A DNA stretch of 64,000 nucleotides from Paenibacillus taichungensis (GTDB lineage Bacteria; Bacillota; Bacilli; Paenibacillales; Paenibacillaceae), in the NCBI RefSeq assembly GCF_013359905.1, contig NZ_JABMCC010000115.1, forward strand, positions 372,001 to 436,000, in the 5' to 3' direction. Made by a program: the position numbers and the translations under genes. The notes below the pieces were generated by a model that was given only the letters and a program-made list of their open reading frames with translations, did no database searches and was not told where the DNA came from. Shown in pieces: positions 1 to 8,047 of the stretch (the first letter of the stretch is position 1; each line of letters begins with the position of its first letter).

Positions 1-395
1 CGATTAATGAAGGCCCGGTTATGCTGCATCGAAATGGACGAGTCTTTCTGATTTTCTCGGCCAGCACAACCTGGACGGAAGATTATGCACTTGGCATGTT
101 AACCATGAATGAAGAAGATGATCCAATGCTAGCTTCATCATGGACCAAATCCCCGCAGCCTGTTTTTTGGAAGAGTACGGAGAATGGTGTATATGCCACA
201 GGGCACAACAGCTTTACTACATCACCGGATGGTCTGGAGGACTGGATCGTATTTCATGCTCTTCCGGCACCGGGTGCTGATACTGGTTTGCGGGCTACGC
301 GCATTCAAAAATTTGAATGGAACAGGGATGGAACACCTGATTTTGGTGTGCCTTTCAGCGATGATCATGCGCTCCAAGTTCCATCGGGAGAGTAA
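1..395 (+). CDS. C-terminal part of a GH43 family glycosidase (5' end outside window)
   Basis: The reading frame is open from base 3 to a TAA at 393-395, so only the C-terminal ~130 residues are visible. The visible start, INEGP, matches NEGP of the complete GH43 enzyme at 2645-4045. That motif carries the general-acid Glu of the five-bladed propeller. Further shared blocks are an SPDG-EDW segment, an R-IQKF-WN strand and a terminal PSGE. The neighbour continues past PSGE into a carbohydrate-binding module, whereas this protein stops there. It is therefore a single-domain paralogue, probably an arabinanase or arabinofuranosidase acting on plant cell-wall arabinan. Signal peptide and start cannot be seen. 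Confidence 0.85.
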   Translation, partial: INEGPVMLHRNGRVFLIFSASTTWTEDYALGMLTMNEEDDPMLASSWTKSPQPVFWKSTENGVYATGHNSFTTSPDGLEDWIVFHALPAPGADTGLRATRIQKFEWNRDGTPDFGVPFSDDHALQVPSGE

Positions 396-657
396 GACAT
401 AAGACTTGAGAATAGGGGATAGGTATGCCTAAAGTTACAACTATTTTGTAATTAATAGCGAAGTAGATAAATGATTGGGTGAAAACGAATGCTTTCATTA
501 GACAAAGAAAGTAATAATTATTTTGGCTTTAAACTGGATTTTTCCGCATTTTAACTATGTTTTAATGGTGTGACCTAGTGAATAATAGACTTTCCAATGC
601 TGTTTGAATGAGATGTAAGCAAGAACACCAGATATATTTTGTTACAAGAAAATAAAT

Positions 658-671
658 TGAAAACGTTGACA
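658..671 (+). promoter_or_regulatory. cre box (CcpA operator), perfect consensus
   Basis: TGAAAACGTTGACA matches the Gram-positive catabolite-responsive element TGWAANCGNTNWCA at all 14 positions. It overlaps the -35 hexamer of the promoter at 666-694, so CcpA binding would be expected to block RNA polymerase when preferred sugars are present. The match is seen in the sequence; the regulatory role is inferred. Confidence 0.8.
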
Positions 672-694
672 TCTAATTATTGTGTAATTATACT
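666..694 (+). promoter_or_regulatory. SigA-type promoter for the GH2/GH43 operon
   Basis: TTGACA (666-671) is separated by exactly 17 bp from TATACT (689-694). Predicted transcription start is near 701, leaving a leader of about 130 nt. That leader contains the permease-tail remnant before the GH2 start codon at 834. The overlapping cre suggests catabolite repression. Confidence 0.75.
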
Positions 695-721
695 TTGATT
701 CAAATACAGAACAAATATTGC

Positions 722-817
722 ACCATTGTTGTGTCCACCATTCCAATACTGATGGTATACCCTTTCCTGCAAAAGTACTTTGTAAAAGGAGTATATATCG
801 GTTCAATCAAAGGCTAA
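722..817 (+). pseudogene. C-terminal remnant of an LplC/YtcP-type sugar ABC permease
   Basis: In the frame ending with TAA at 815-817 the codons read TIVVSTIPILMVYPFLQKYF followed by VKGVYIGSIKG. This is the hallmark C-terminus of MalG-like inner-membrane permeases of the LplC/YtcP family. The intact permease at 50725-51618 ends with the closely similar IPLLLIYPLLQKYF and a GSVKE tail. No start codon or upstream transmembrane segments exist; upstream of about base 710 the frame is unrelated to permeases. The stop lies just before the AGGAG of the GH2 gene, as expected for the last gene upstream in an operon. It is best read as a deletion scar in a former transporter-glycosidase operon. Confidence 0.8.
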
Positions 818-833
818 TAGGAGTGATTTACGT

Positions 834-2588
834 ATGAATAAAGACAAGATGACATTGACACCACGACCGGAATATCCTCGTCCTCAGTGGGTACGTAACC
901 ATTGGATCAATCTGAACGGAACTTGGCAGTTCGAAATGGATCATGGAAAAAGTGGAAAAGAACGGGGTTATGAACAGTCCGAACATGACCTCTCTGGGAC
1001 AATCACTGTTCCGTTCTGTCCAGAGAGTAAACTGTCCGGGGTGGGCTATACCGATTTTATGGCAGCAGTATGGTATAAACGCGAGTTCTCCATCCCGGAT
1101 GCCTGGATGAATGGGCGCATTTTGCTTCATTTTGGCGCTGTTGATTACGAAGCCGAGATCTGGGTCAATGGAAAAGCCGTTGGTAAACATCGGGGAGGCT
1201 ATTCGCCATTCCATTTTGATATCACATCCCATGTTTCGTCGGGAACGAATGTAGTCACGGTTTATGCGGAAGATGATGTGCGTTCAGGACTTCAGCCGCG
1301 AGGCAAACAGAGCGAACGCTTTCATTCACATGGCTGCGATTACACGCGGACGACCGGCATTTGGCAAACGGTGTGGCTGGAGCAAGTGCCAGAGGTGTAT
1401 CTCTCCGACATGAAAGTCGCGGCTGATCCGGATAATGCATGCGTGCACCTTGAAGTGAAAATATGCGGTAACACTGCTGGAGGAGAGCTGGCTGCAACAG
1501 CCCACTTTGACGGCAAGAATGTTGGATCGGCAACGGCGGTTATTCATGGACCTGCTGTGAAGCTTACCGTCCCATTATCCGAAATCCACTTATGGGAGCC
1601 GGGGCATGCCCAATTGTATGATTTGGAGTTGAAGCTGCATGGGCAGGATCAGACCATCGATACGGTAGGCTCGTATTTCGGACTGCGGACGGTAAGGTTG
1701 GATGGTATGGCATTTCGTATTAATGAGAAGTCTGTTTTTCAGCGGCTTGTGCTGGATCAGGGCTTTTACCCGGATGGCATCTACACGGCACCTAGCGACG
1801 AAGATCTGCGCAAAGACATCGAGATTTCCATGGGGCTTGGCTTTAATGGAGCGAGATTGCACGAAAAGATGTTTGAGCCGCGTTTCCTGTATTGGGCTGA
1901 TCAGCTGGGTTATCTGGTATGGGGAGAACATGCCAACTGGGGACAGGATATTACAACGACCGAAAGCCTTGCCCGGTTTTTGCCAGAATGGATGGAAGGT
2001 ATGGAACGCGACTTTAATCATCCATCACTTATCGGTTGGTGTCCGTTCAACGAAACGTGGGATCGTGATGGAACCCGGCAGGATAATGATGTGCTACGCA
2101 TTGTCTATGAGATGACCAAACGTATGGACCCGACACGTCCTGTCATTGATACCAGCGGTAACTATCATGTGGTGACGGATATCTTCGATTTGCATGACTA
2201 TGATCAGAACCCGGAAACGTTCCGTGCCAGATATGAACCGATGAAAAGCGGTGGAGAAGTATTCAATACGTTTCCGGAGCGGCAGACGTATGAAGGGCAG
2301 CCCTATTTTATTAGCGAGTATGGCGGTATCTGGTGGAATCCGGATCAGCAAGATGAGAAAGCTTGGGGCTACGGGGACAGACCGCAATCCGAAGAAGCTT
2401 TCATTGCACGTTATGAGGGATTAACCAATGTCCTGCTGGACCATCCGAAAATGTTCGGGTTTTGTTATACCCAGCTATATGATGTGGAACAGGAAGTGAA
2501 TGGACTGTACACCTATGACCGCCGTCCCAAATTCGACCCGGAAACGATTCGTCGCATTAATTCCCGCAAAGCTGCCATTGAAGATTGA
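834..2588 (+). CDS. Glycoside hydrolase family 2 (beta-galactosidase/beta-glucuronidase-like)
   Basis: A cytosolic 584-residue retaining glycosidase with no signal peptide. It has the GH2 order: an N-terminal jelly-roll sugar-binding domain (about 15-185, with WVNG and GGYSPF motifs), an immunoglobulin-like sandwich (about 185-285) and a TIM barrel (about 290-570). The predicted acid/base is E407 in PFNETW and the nucleophile is E495 in ISEYGG. ATG 834 follows AGGAG (819-823) at 10-nt spacing. It is shorter than LacZ (about 1000 aa) and resembles compact GH2 enzymes from plant-polysaccharide loci. The next gene is a secreted GH43, so galactosides or arabinogalactan fragments are likely substrates. 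Exact specificity cannot be read from sequence. Transcription probably starts from the cre-controlled promoter at 666-694. Confidence 0.88.
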   Translation: MNKDKMTLTPRPEYPRPQWVRNHWINLNGTWQFEMDHGKSGKERGYEQSEHDLSGTITVPFCPESKLSGVGYTDFMAAVWYKREFSIPDAWMNGRILLHFGAVDYEAEIWVNGKAVGKHRGGYSPFHFDITSHVSSGTNVVTVYAEDDVRSGLQPRGKQSERFHSHGCDYTRTTGIWQTVWLEQVPEVYLSDMKVAADPDNACVHLEVKICGNTAGGELAATAHFDGKNVGSATAVIHGPAVKLTVPLSEIHLWEPGHAQLYDLELKLHGQDQTIDTVGSYFGLRTVRLDGMAFRINEKSVFQRLVLDQGFYPDGIYTAPSDEDLRKDIEISMGLGFNGARLHEKMFEPRFLYWADQLGYLVWGEHANWGQDITTTESLARFLPEWMEGMERDFNHPSLIGWCPFNETWDRDGTRQDNDVLRIVYEMTKRMDPTRPVIDTSGNYHVVTDIFDLHDYDQNPETFRARYEPMKSGGEVFNTFPERQTYEGQPYFISEYGGIWWNPDQQDEKAWGYGDRPQSEEAFIARYEGLTNVLLDHPKMFGFCYTQLYDVEQEVNGLYTYDRRPKFDPETIRRINSRKAAIED

Positions 2589-2644
2589 ACGTTGAAGGTC
2601 AGGTACACGCATGATTCATAATCCTATAGGGAGCGTGACTGTAG

Positions 2645-4045
2645 ATGAAAATAATGAATTACAGGAACAAATTGTTGCTGGCCTTATGTGCATTTCTTAT
2701 TTTTCCAATGGGACAGACGACGCATGCTGCGACCGTTCAGAATAACTTCTACAATGTCGTGATGCAGGATGGAGCTGATCCATGGGTCTACAAGCACACA
2801 GATGGATTCTATTATTTCACCAAAACAACAGGTGGTAACGTTACCATCTGGAAGTCAGCTCAATTAACAACCGTTGATGCGGCTCCAACCACAGTGGTGA
2901 ATACTGGCTGTTGCGGCATCTGGGCTCCAGAGCTTCATTACATCAATGGTGCTTGGTACATCTATTATGCGAAGGATGATGGAGACAACGTTAATCACCG
3001 CATGTATGTTATGGAAAATACGTCAGCTGATCCTACACAGGGAACCTGGCAATACAAAGGACAGATTACGGATCCCACCAACAAGTGGGCTATCGATGGG
3101 ACGGTATTGCAGGCGAACGGACAGCTCTACTTCATCTGGTCGGGCTGGGAAGGAGATACGAATGTAAGGCAGAATCTGTACATTGCCCATATGAGTAATC
3201 CCTGGACGATCGATTCAAATCGCGTGGAAATTGCACGACCAACCTATAAATGGGAAACCAATCATTCCCCGAATGTAAATGAAGGGCCGCAGGTGATCGT
3301 TCGAAACGGAGTTATCAGTCTAGTCTACTCTGCAAGTGGCAGTTGGACCAACGACTATTGTCTGGGGCTTATTACCGCTAACGCCTCAAGCAATTTGCTG
3401 AATCCGGCATCCTGGAACAAGCGCAGTCAGCCTATCTTCCAATCAGGGAACGGCTTGTATGGTCCCGGTCATCATTCCTTTACGAAATCGCCTGACGGGA
3501 CTGAGGACTGGATCATGTACCACACAGCGAAATCCAATAATTCCGGATGGAATCGTGAGATTCGCTTACAGAAGTTCACCTGGAATGCCGACAATACCCC
3601 GAGCTTTGGTACACCGGTGAATCCCAACGCACCTATTGCTCTACCTTCGGGAGAAAAGTCAATCGTTCGATATGAAGGAGAAGAGGGAACCTTTGGTGGG
3701 ATCGCTTATGCATCCCAGAGTCCTTCTGGTTCAGGCGGCATGAAAGCTGGTCATATCGATACGGCGGACAGCTATGTAGAATTTAACGTCAATGCAGCAG
3801 CTACAGGGCAATATATTCTCCTGGCAAGGACGGCGAATGGTACAGCAGGTGGAAATTGGTCTAACCTGCTGCTGAGTGTGAATGGAGGTACAGCCAGCCC
3901 ATTCTACATTACGAACAAGGGATGGGAGAACTGGGGACTGTCTACAGCAAGAGTTCAGCTAAAGGCTGGTGTGAACAAAATTCGTTTCTCCAAAGGTGAA
4001 GGATACGGAGAACTGGACTTCTTTGATATCAAACCTGTAGATTAG
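2645..4045 (+). CDS. Secreted GH43 arabinanase/arabinofuranosidase with C-terminal CBM
   Basis: A 466-residue secreted enzyme. Residues 1-28 form a signal peptide with a cleavage-type THAA end. The GH43 five-bladed propeller follows (about 35-340): catalytic base Asp45 in GADPW, the GIWAPE motif, the AIDG Asp that tunes pKa, and the acid Glu in NEGP. Residues about 345-466 form a beta-sandwich carbohydrate-binding module of the CBM6/35 type (YEGEEG opening, aromatic GWENWG segment). ATG 2645 follows AGGGAG at about 10 nt; ATG 2654 is an alternative. It lies 56 bp after the GH2 gene and probably shares its transcript. It is paralogous to the truncated GH43 at the window start, which lacks the module. 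Likely role: release of arabinose or arabino-oligosaccharides outside the cell. Confidence 0.9.
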   Translation: MKIMNYRNKLLLALCAFLIFPMGQTTHAATVQNNFYNVVMQDGADPWVYKHTDGFYYFTKTTGGNVTIWKSAQLTTVDAAPTTVVNTGCCGIWAPELHYINGAWYIYYAKDDGDNVNHRMYVMENTSADPTQGTWQYKGQITDPTNKWAIDGTVLQANGQLYFIWSGWEGDTNVRQNLYIAHMSNPWTIDSNRVEIARPTYKWETNHSPNVNEGPQVIVRNGVISLVYSASGSWTNDYCLGLITANASSNLLNPASWNKRSQPIFQSGNGLYGPGHHSFTKSPDGTEDWIMYHTAKSNNSGWNREIRLQKFTWNADNTPSFGTPVNPNAPIALPSGEKSIVRYEGEEGTFGGIAYASQSPSGSGGMKAGHIDTADSYVEFNVNAAATGQYILLARTANGTAGGNWSNLLLSVNGGTASPFYITNKGWENWGLSTARVQLKAGVNKIRFSKGEGYGELDFFDIKPVD

Positions 4046-4065
4046 AGAATGATAAATCCGATTCG

Positions 4066-4103
4066 AACCCTGCCGGTGTCCATTTGGACCTTGGCGGGGT
4101 TTT
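4066..4103 (+). terminator. Rho-independent terminator after the GH2-GH43 operon
   Basis: A long stem of about 16 bp with one mismatch and a few G-U pairs. The left arm starts AACCCTGCC and the right arm ends GGCGGGGTT; the loop is ATTT and a short T-run follows. Confidence 0.85.
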
Positions 4104-4134
4104 GTGATTTGAAATTGAAAACTTTCCGATTCCA

Positions 4135-4151
4135 TTCATATTCAGTTCATA
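4135..4151 (+). promoter_or_regulatory. Direct-repeat regulatory site A (TTCATA-N5-TTCATA)
   Basis: TTCATATTCAGTTCATA is two identical hexamers with an 11-bp repeat period, the usual geometry for dimers of PhoB/OmpR-family response regulators. It lies 46 bp upstream of the ABC exporter start. Four more copies lie at 11048, 12200, 17104 and 22606 (reverse), always before genes of this cluster. Confidence 0.65.
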
Positions 4152-4197
4152 AAAGTACGATATTCTTCCCCTATAAACGATATGGGAGGAACCACAA

Positions 4198-5229
4198 TTG
4201 ACAAACATACAGCAAAGAACAACAGGTAATGAACTTGGAGATTGGGCCATTGAAGCAGAGGGGCTTGTAAAAATCTTTGGAGATAAGCGTGCAGTGGATG
4301 GTGTGAATCTAAACGTGAAGGCAGGTACAATCTACGGTGTACTGGGCCCGAATGGAGCAGGGAAAACAACAACAATTCGGATGCTGGGTACACTGCTTCG
4401 GTCCGATGGAGGATCAGCCAAAATATTTGGGCATGATGTGGTGAAGGAGTCACATATTGTACGCCAGCTGATTGGACTTACAGGACAATACGCATCGGTT
4501 GACGAGTCACTTAGTGCCAACGAAAATTTGATGATATTTTCACGGCTCCTGGGTCTAGGCCGCGCAGAATCGAAACGCAAGACCGCTGAGCTGCTCGAAG
4601 AATTCGGCTTGACGGAGGCGGCGAAACGTCCGATCAAAGGGTTCTCGGGAGGCATGCGCCGCCGTCTGGATCTGGCAGCAAGCCTTATTGCTCAGCCGCC
4701 GCTGATCTTTTTGGATGAACCGACAACTGGACTTGACCCACGGACACGTGCACAGATGTGGAATACGATTCGCCAATTGGTCAAGACTGGTTCAACAGTG
4801 CTTCTGACCACACAATATCTTGATGAAGCGGATCAACTGGCAGACCGCGTTGCCGTAATTGATCAGGGTCATGTTGTGGCCGAAGGTACGGTAGATGATT
4901 TGAAAGCTTCCGTTGGCACTGCCTCCCTTCAACTGCGCATCCAGGAACCGACACGGATTGAACACGCCCGTCAGATTGTGGAGCAGATCCTTCGGACAGA
5001 TTCCAGCGTATCAGCGGAAGCAGGGAAGATTACTGCGCCGATGGCTAATGCGAATATTGCAGCAGATCTGCTGATTGCCTTTCGTTCCGCAGGCATTGAT
5101 CTGGCAGAGATGAGTGTCCAGAAACCTACACTTGATGAAGTATTTCTTACCATTACGGGCCAAGATGCGAGTGGCAATACGTCTCATACGTCTCAAGAAT
5201 CAAAAGCAGTGGAGGAGTTGCAAGTATGA
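4198..5229 (+). CDS. ABC exporter ATP-binding protein, DrrA-like
   Basis: A 343-residue cytoplasmic ATPase. Walker A is GPNGAGKTT, the signature motif is FSGGMRRR and Walker B is LIFLDEPTTGLD; the H-loop region is TTQYLDEAD. The C-terminal extension after about residue 230 (KPTLDEVFLTITG) is typical of the DrrA/CcmA drug-export family. The start is TTG 4198, preceded by GGGAGGA (4184-4190); no ATG is better placed. The stop overlaps the start of the permease gene (ATGA), so the two are translationally coupled. Known relatives expel antibiotics or lipophilic compounds. Substrate unknown. The direct repeat upstream and the two-component system downstream suggest induction by an envelope or drug signal. 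Confidence 0.92.
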   Translation: MTNIQQRTTGNELGDWAIEAEGLVKIFGDKRAVDGVNLNVKAGTIYGVLGPNGAGKTTTIRMLGTLLRSDGGSAKIFGHDVVKESHIVRQLIGLTGQYASVDESLSANENLMIFSRLLGLGRAESKRKTAELLEEFGLTEAAKRPIKGFSGGMRRRLDLAASLIAQPPLIFLDEPTTGLDPRTRAQMWNTIRQLVKTGSTVLLTTQYLDEADQLADRVAVIDQGHVVAEGTVDDLKASVGTASLQLRIQEPTRIEHARQIVEQILRTDSSVSAEAGKITAPMANANIAADLLIAFRSAGIDLAEMSVQKPTLDEVFLTITGQDASGNTSHTSQESKAVEELQV

Positions 5230-6041
5230 ACAGTACAATAGCGAAACAAAACCCAAGCCGTAAGCTGAGAAAATACACAAGCTTTGGGCAAACCGTCCGG
5301 AATTCCTTAACGATGGCTTATCGCGGGATCTTGAAGGTTAGACGAACACCAGAGCAATTATTCGATGTTACCCTACAGCCGATCATTTTCACATTGATGT
5401 TTACGTACATTTTTGGCGGTGCAGTCTCGGGAAACATTCAAGCTTATTTGTTGGTCATTATTCCGGGTATACTTGTGCAGACGGTAATTACAAGCTCAGT
5501 CGTTACTGGCGTGCAATTGCGTGAGGATATGGATAAAGGGGTATTCGACCGATTCAAATCATTGCCTATAGCACGTATTGCGCCATTGGCCGGAGCATTG
5601 CTGGCGGACACGATCCGATATACCATTGCAACAATCCTTACCTTTGCGATTGGATATCTATTGGGATATAGCCCTGCGGGTGGATTGGGTCATGTCGCCT
5701 TGGCAGGATTGCTGGTTATTGTGTGCGCTTGGGCGATCAGTTGGATTTTTGCTTTTCTCGGTGTTATTGCACGTACAGCGTCCAGTGTACAAGGGATTTC
5801 CATGCTCGTATTGTTTCCGCTCACCTTTGCTTCGAACGCTTTTGTTCCGGTAGATACGATGCCAAATTGGCTTCAGTGGATTGTTAATGTCAATCCGATA
5901 TCCCATTTGGTCTCAGCTGTACGGGATTTGGCGAATCAAGGGACAATGGGCACAGATTTGGTGACTAGCCTTGCTGGAGCGGCAGTTATTGTAGCCATTT
6001 TTGCACCATTAACAGTACGGGCATATATGCGCAGAACGTAA
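5226..6041 (+). CDS. ABC-2 type permease, DrrB-like
   Basis: A 271-residue inner-membrane protein with six predicted membrane segments between about residues 55 and 265. These include VTLQPIIFTLMFTYIF and the FPLTFASNAFVP segment typical of ABC-2/DrrB permeases. It overlaps the preceding ATPase gene by four bases (ATGA) and is preceded by GGAGG. With the ATPase it should form a 2+2 half-transporter complex exporting a hydrophobic compound. No terminator separates it clearly from the downstream two-component genes, 130 bp away, so read-through is possible. Substrate cannot be told from sequence. Confidence 0.92.
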   Translation: MNSTIAKQNPSRKLRKYTSFGQTVRNSLTMAYRGILKVRRTPEQLFDVTLQPIIFTLMFTYIFGGAVSGNIQAYLLVIIPGILVQTVITSSVVTGVQLREDMDKGVFDRFKSLPIARIAPLAGALLADTIRYTIATILTFAIGYLLGYSPAGGLGHVALAGLLVIVCAWAISWIFAFLGVIARTASSVQGISMLVLFPLTFASNAFVPVDTMPNWLQWIVNVNPISHLVSAVRDLANQGTMGTDLVTSLAGAAVIVAIFAPLTVRAYMRRT

Positions 6042-6171
6042 TTGGAAATCATAAAATTTTCTAAAAATGTGGAGTTATCAGGAAAGAGACGTTATGCCTT
6101 GTGGTATAAGGTCTTCTTCTTGACAGAATGTGGAGTATAAGGCAAGGTTGAAAAAAATGGAGGTGGTCACG

Positions 6172-6846
6172 TTGACAAGCATATTGGTCGTTGATGACGA
6201 CCCGCATATCCGAGAGCTGGTAGGACATTTTTTACAGCAGGAGGGTTTGCATGTAATTGAGGCTGTTGACGGTTTGGATGCACTGCGATTACTAGCTGAC
6301 CATAAGGTCGACCTCGTCGTTCTCGATATTATGATGCCAGGCATGGACGGATGGGAATTGTGCCGCCAGTTGCGGCAGCAGACGGATCTGCCGCTCCTGA
6401 TGTTAACAGCCAAAGGAGAAACCTCGCAGATCATCAAAGGTTTTACCCTTGGGACGGATGATTATCTGGTGAAGCCTTTTGATCCGCTGGTGCTGGTTGC
6501 ACGAGTAAAGGCTTTATTGAAACGATATCGGATTATGACTTCACAAGTGATCCTGCTTGGTGAACTGGTCCTGCGGGGGGATACGTTTGAGTGCAAGAAA
6601 GGCGATCAGGATATTGTGTTGCCACGTAAGGAATTTGAACTGCTTTTCACCCTTGCGAGTTACCCTGGCAAGACCTTTACACGTGATCAGTTAATCGAAA
6701 AGATCTGGGGTTATGATTACGAAGGGGACGAGAGGACAATTGATGTGCATATCAAGAGGCTTCGTGAACGGTTTCCGGAGGAAGAGCATGCTTTTGTCAT
6801 TCGTACTATGCGAGGTTTAGGCTATCGCCTGGAGGTACGGCAATGA
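6172..6846 (+). CDS. OmpR/PhoB-family response regulator (first system)
   Basis: A 224-residue cytoplasmic regulator. The receiver domain (1-115) has the acidic pocket D8-D9-D10, phospho-acceptor D52 in VVLDIMMPGMDG, and the conserved K in LVKPFDP. The winged-helix DNA-binding domain covers about 130-224 (RTIDVHIKRLRERF, TMRGLGYRLE). TTG 6172 is chosen because GGAGGT (6159-6164) lies 8 nt before it. ATG 6130, 14 codons upstream, has no Shine-Dalgarno and would add residues not typical of receivers. Its stop overlaps the kinase start by ATGA. Winged-helix regulators of this family bind direct repeats with an 11-bp period, the layout of the five TTCATA sites in this cluster. Confidence 0.92.
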   Translation: MTSILVVDDDPHIRELVGHFLQQEGLHVIEAVDGLDALRLLADHKVDLVVLDIMMPGMDGWELCRQLRQQTDLPLLMLTAKGETSQIIKGFTLGTDDYLVKPFDPLVLVARVKALLKRYRIMTSQVILLGELVLRGDTFECKKGDQDIVLPRKEFELLFTLASYPGKTFTRDQLIEKIWGYDYEGDERTIDVHIKRLRERFPEEEHAFVIRTMRGLGYRLEVRQ

Positions 6847-7919
6847 AGCAGGAGGCTGGATTTCTTCATATTGCCAGAAACGTCATTCTGGTATCTCTGG
6901 CCCTGTTTGCCTGCTGGACAGCAGCTTTCTACCTTACGAGATATGTGTATTCCTTTGTCCCATGGGAACCGCATGAATTGCTTGCTTTTCTGATTAATGC
7001 CATGCTTGGGTTCATTTTCTTCGGGATATGCATTTCAATCATCGGTCCGCTGGTTAAAGGCAGGCAGTATGAATTTTTTAATGAGATGATTCAGGCACTG
7101 AAAAGCATTTCCCGGGGGGATTTTCGTGTGAATCTGGATGCAGAATTTGCCAATAGAAACGGGAGACAGAGAAATCCCCATCCGTTTGTGCAGTTAGTTG
7201 AAAGCATCAATGACATGGCGGCAAATCTCAAAGTGATGGAAGATTTGCGTCAGGAATTCATCTCCAATGTATCACATGAGATCGGATCGCCGCTCACGTC
7301 AATCAGCGGGTTCGCCAGAGCGCTGAAAAATAAAGATATGGACCAGGAGAAACGGGAAAAGTATCTGACGATCATTGAGACGGAATGTGTTCGTTTGTCC
7401 AGACTGAGTGATAATTTGATGAAGCTCGCTGTTCTGGATTCATCCGAGCATGCATCACATAAAACATCTTACCGATTGGATCGGCAGTTGGTAACTCTGG
7501 TTCTGGCCTGCGAACCCCAATGGGATGACAAGAAAATAGATATGAACGTAGAGCTGGAAGAAGTTGAAATCTTGGCTGATGAGGACTTGATGATTCAGTT
7601 ATGGATCAACCTGATTCATAATGCAATCAAGTTCACGCCAGAAGGCGGCAAAATTGATGTTTTCCTTACGCAAGGTGAAGGCAAGGTTAGTGTGCGTATT
7701 ACTGACAATGGACCCGGCATCACCAAGCAGGATCAACTTCGTATATTTGAACGCTTCTACAAAGCAGATCAATCCCGTACACGTGCCTTGGGCGGCAGTG
7801 GGTTGGGTCTGTCCATCGTGCATAAAATTGCGGAGATGCATGGGGGTATTGTCTCCGTGTTCAGTGAACCAGGAGAAGGTGCGACATTTACTGTACAGCT
7901 ACCTGTCCATTCAGAATAA
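6843..7919 (+). CDS. Membrane sensor histidine kinase with very short external loop
   Basis: A 358-residue kinase coupled to the regulator by a 4-base overlap. Two membrane helices lie at about 10-30 and 45-68, joined by an external loop of only about 15 residues. There is therefore no classical sensor domain, and sensing is probably within the membrane or through a partner, as in intramembrane-sensing kinases. A HAMP-like linker follows, then HisKA with phospho-acceptor H145 in NVSHEIGSPLTS, then HATPase with an N box (NLIHNAIKF), a DNGPG motif and GGSGLGLS. The neighbouring DrrAB exporter may be its target or partner. A hairpin terminator follows directly. Confidence 0.92.
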   Translation: MKQEAGFLHIARNVILVSLALFACWTAAFYLTRYVYSFVPWEPHELLAFLINAMLGFIFFGICISIIGPLVKGRQYEFFNEMIQALKSISRGDFRVNLDAEFANRNGRQRNPHPFVQLVESINDMAANLKVMEDLRQEFISNVSHEIGSPLTSISGFARALKNKDMDQEKREKYLTIIETECVRLSRLSDNLMKLAVLDSSEHASHKTSYRLDRQLVTLVLACEPQWDDKKIDMNVELEEVEILADEDLMIQLWINLIHNAIKFTPEGGKIDVFLTQGEGKVSVRITDNGPGITKQDQLRIFERFYKADQSRTRALGGSGLGLSIVHKIAEMHGGIVSVFSEPGEGATFTVQLPVHSE

Positions 7920-7920
7920 T

Positions 7921-7962
7921 AAAAAGGGTAATTGATGGACGTTGTCCTCAATTACCCTTTTT
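7921..7962 (+). terminator. Terminator after the first two-component operon
   Basis: A 15-bp perfect stem, AAAAAGGGTAATTGA, pairs with TCAATTACCCTTTTT across a 12-nt loop. It is flanked by A and T runs, so it could also act on the other strand. Confidence 0.9.
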
Positions 7963-8047
7963 ATTTCAATTAATTCGGCTGTTATTGTACAAAATAAGGT
8001 ATATAATCGATAAGCTACAGGGTAGCCAATACATAAGGCCGTAAGGA

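Larger units (their letters stand above)
396..833. other. 438-bp intergenic region: promoter, cre and permease remnant
   Basis: There is no intact gene here. The first ~260 bases are AT-rich and hold no feature that I can support, apart from a weak TGAAA/TTTCA inverted repeat at 480-497. The second half holds a cre box overlapping a strong promoter, then the last ~31 codons of a sugar ABC permease, which run up to the Shine-Dalgarno of the GH2 gene. Each of these is listed separately. Confidence 0.7.

Noticed and set aside
480..497. TGAAA/TTTCA inverted repeat upstream of the GH2 gene
   Set aside because: Only 5-bp arms, no T-run and a poor match to cre, so neither terminator nor operator can be supported.
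828..1232. 134-codon antisense frame opposite the GH2 gene
   Set aside because: Shadow frame caused by codon usage of the GH2 gene; no Shine-Dalgarno and no homology-like features.
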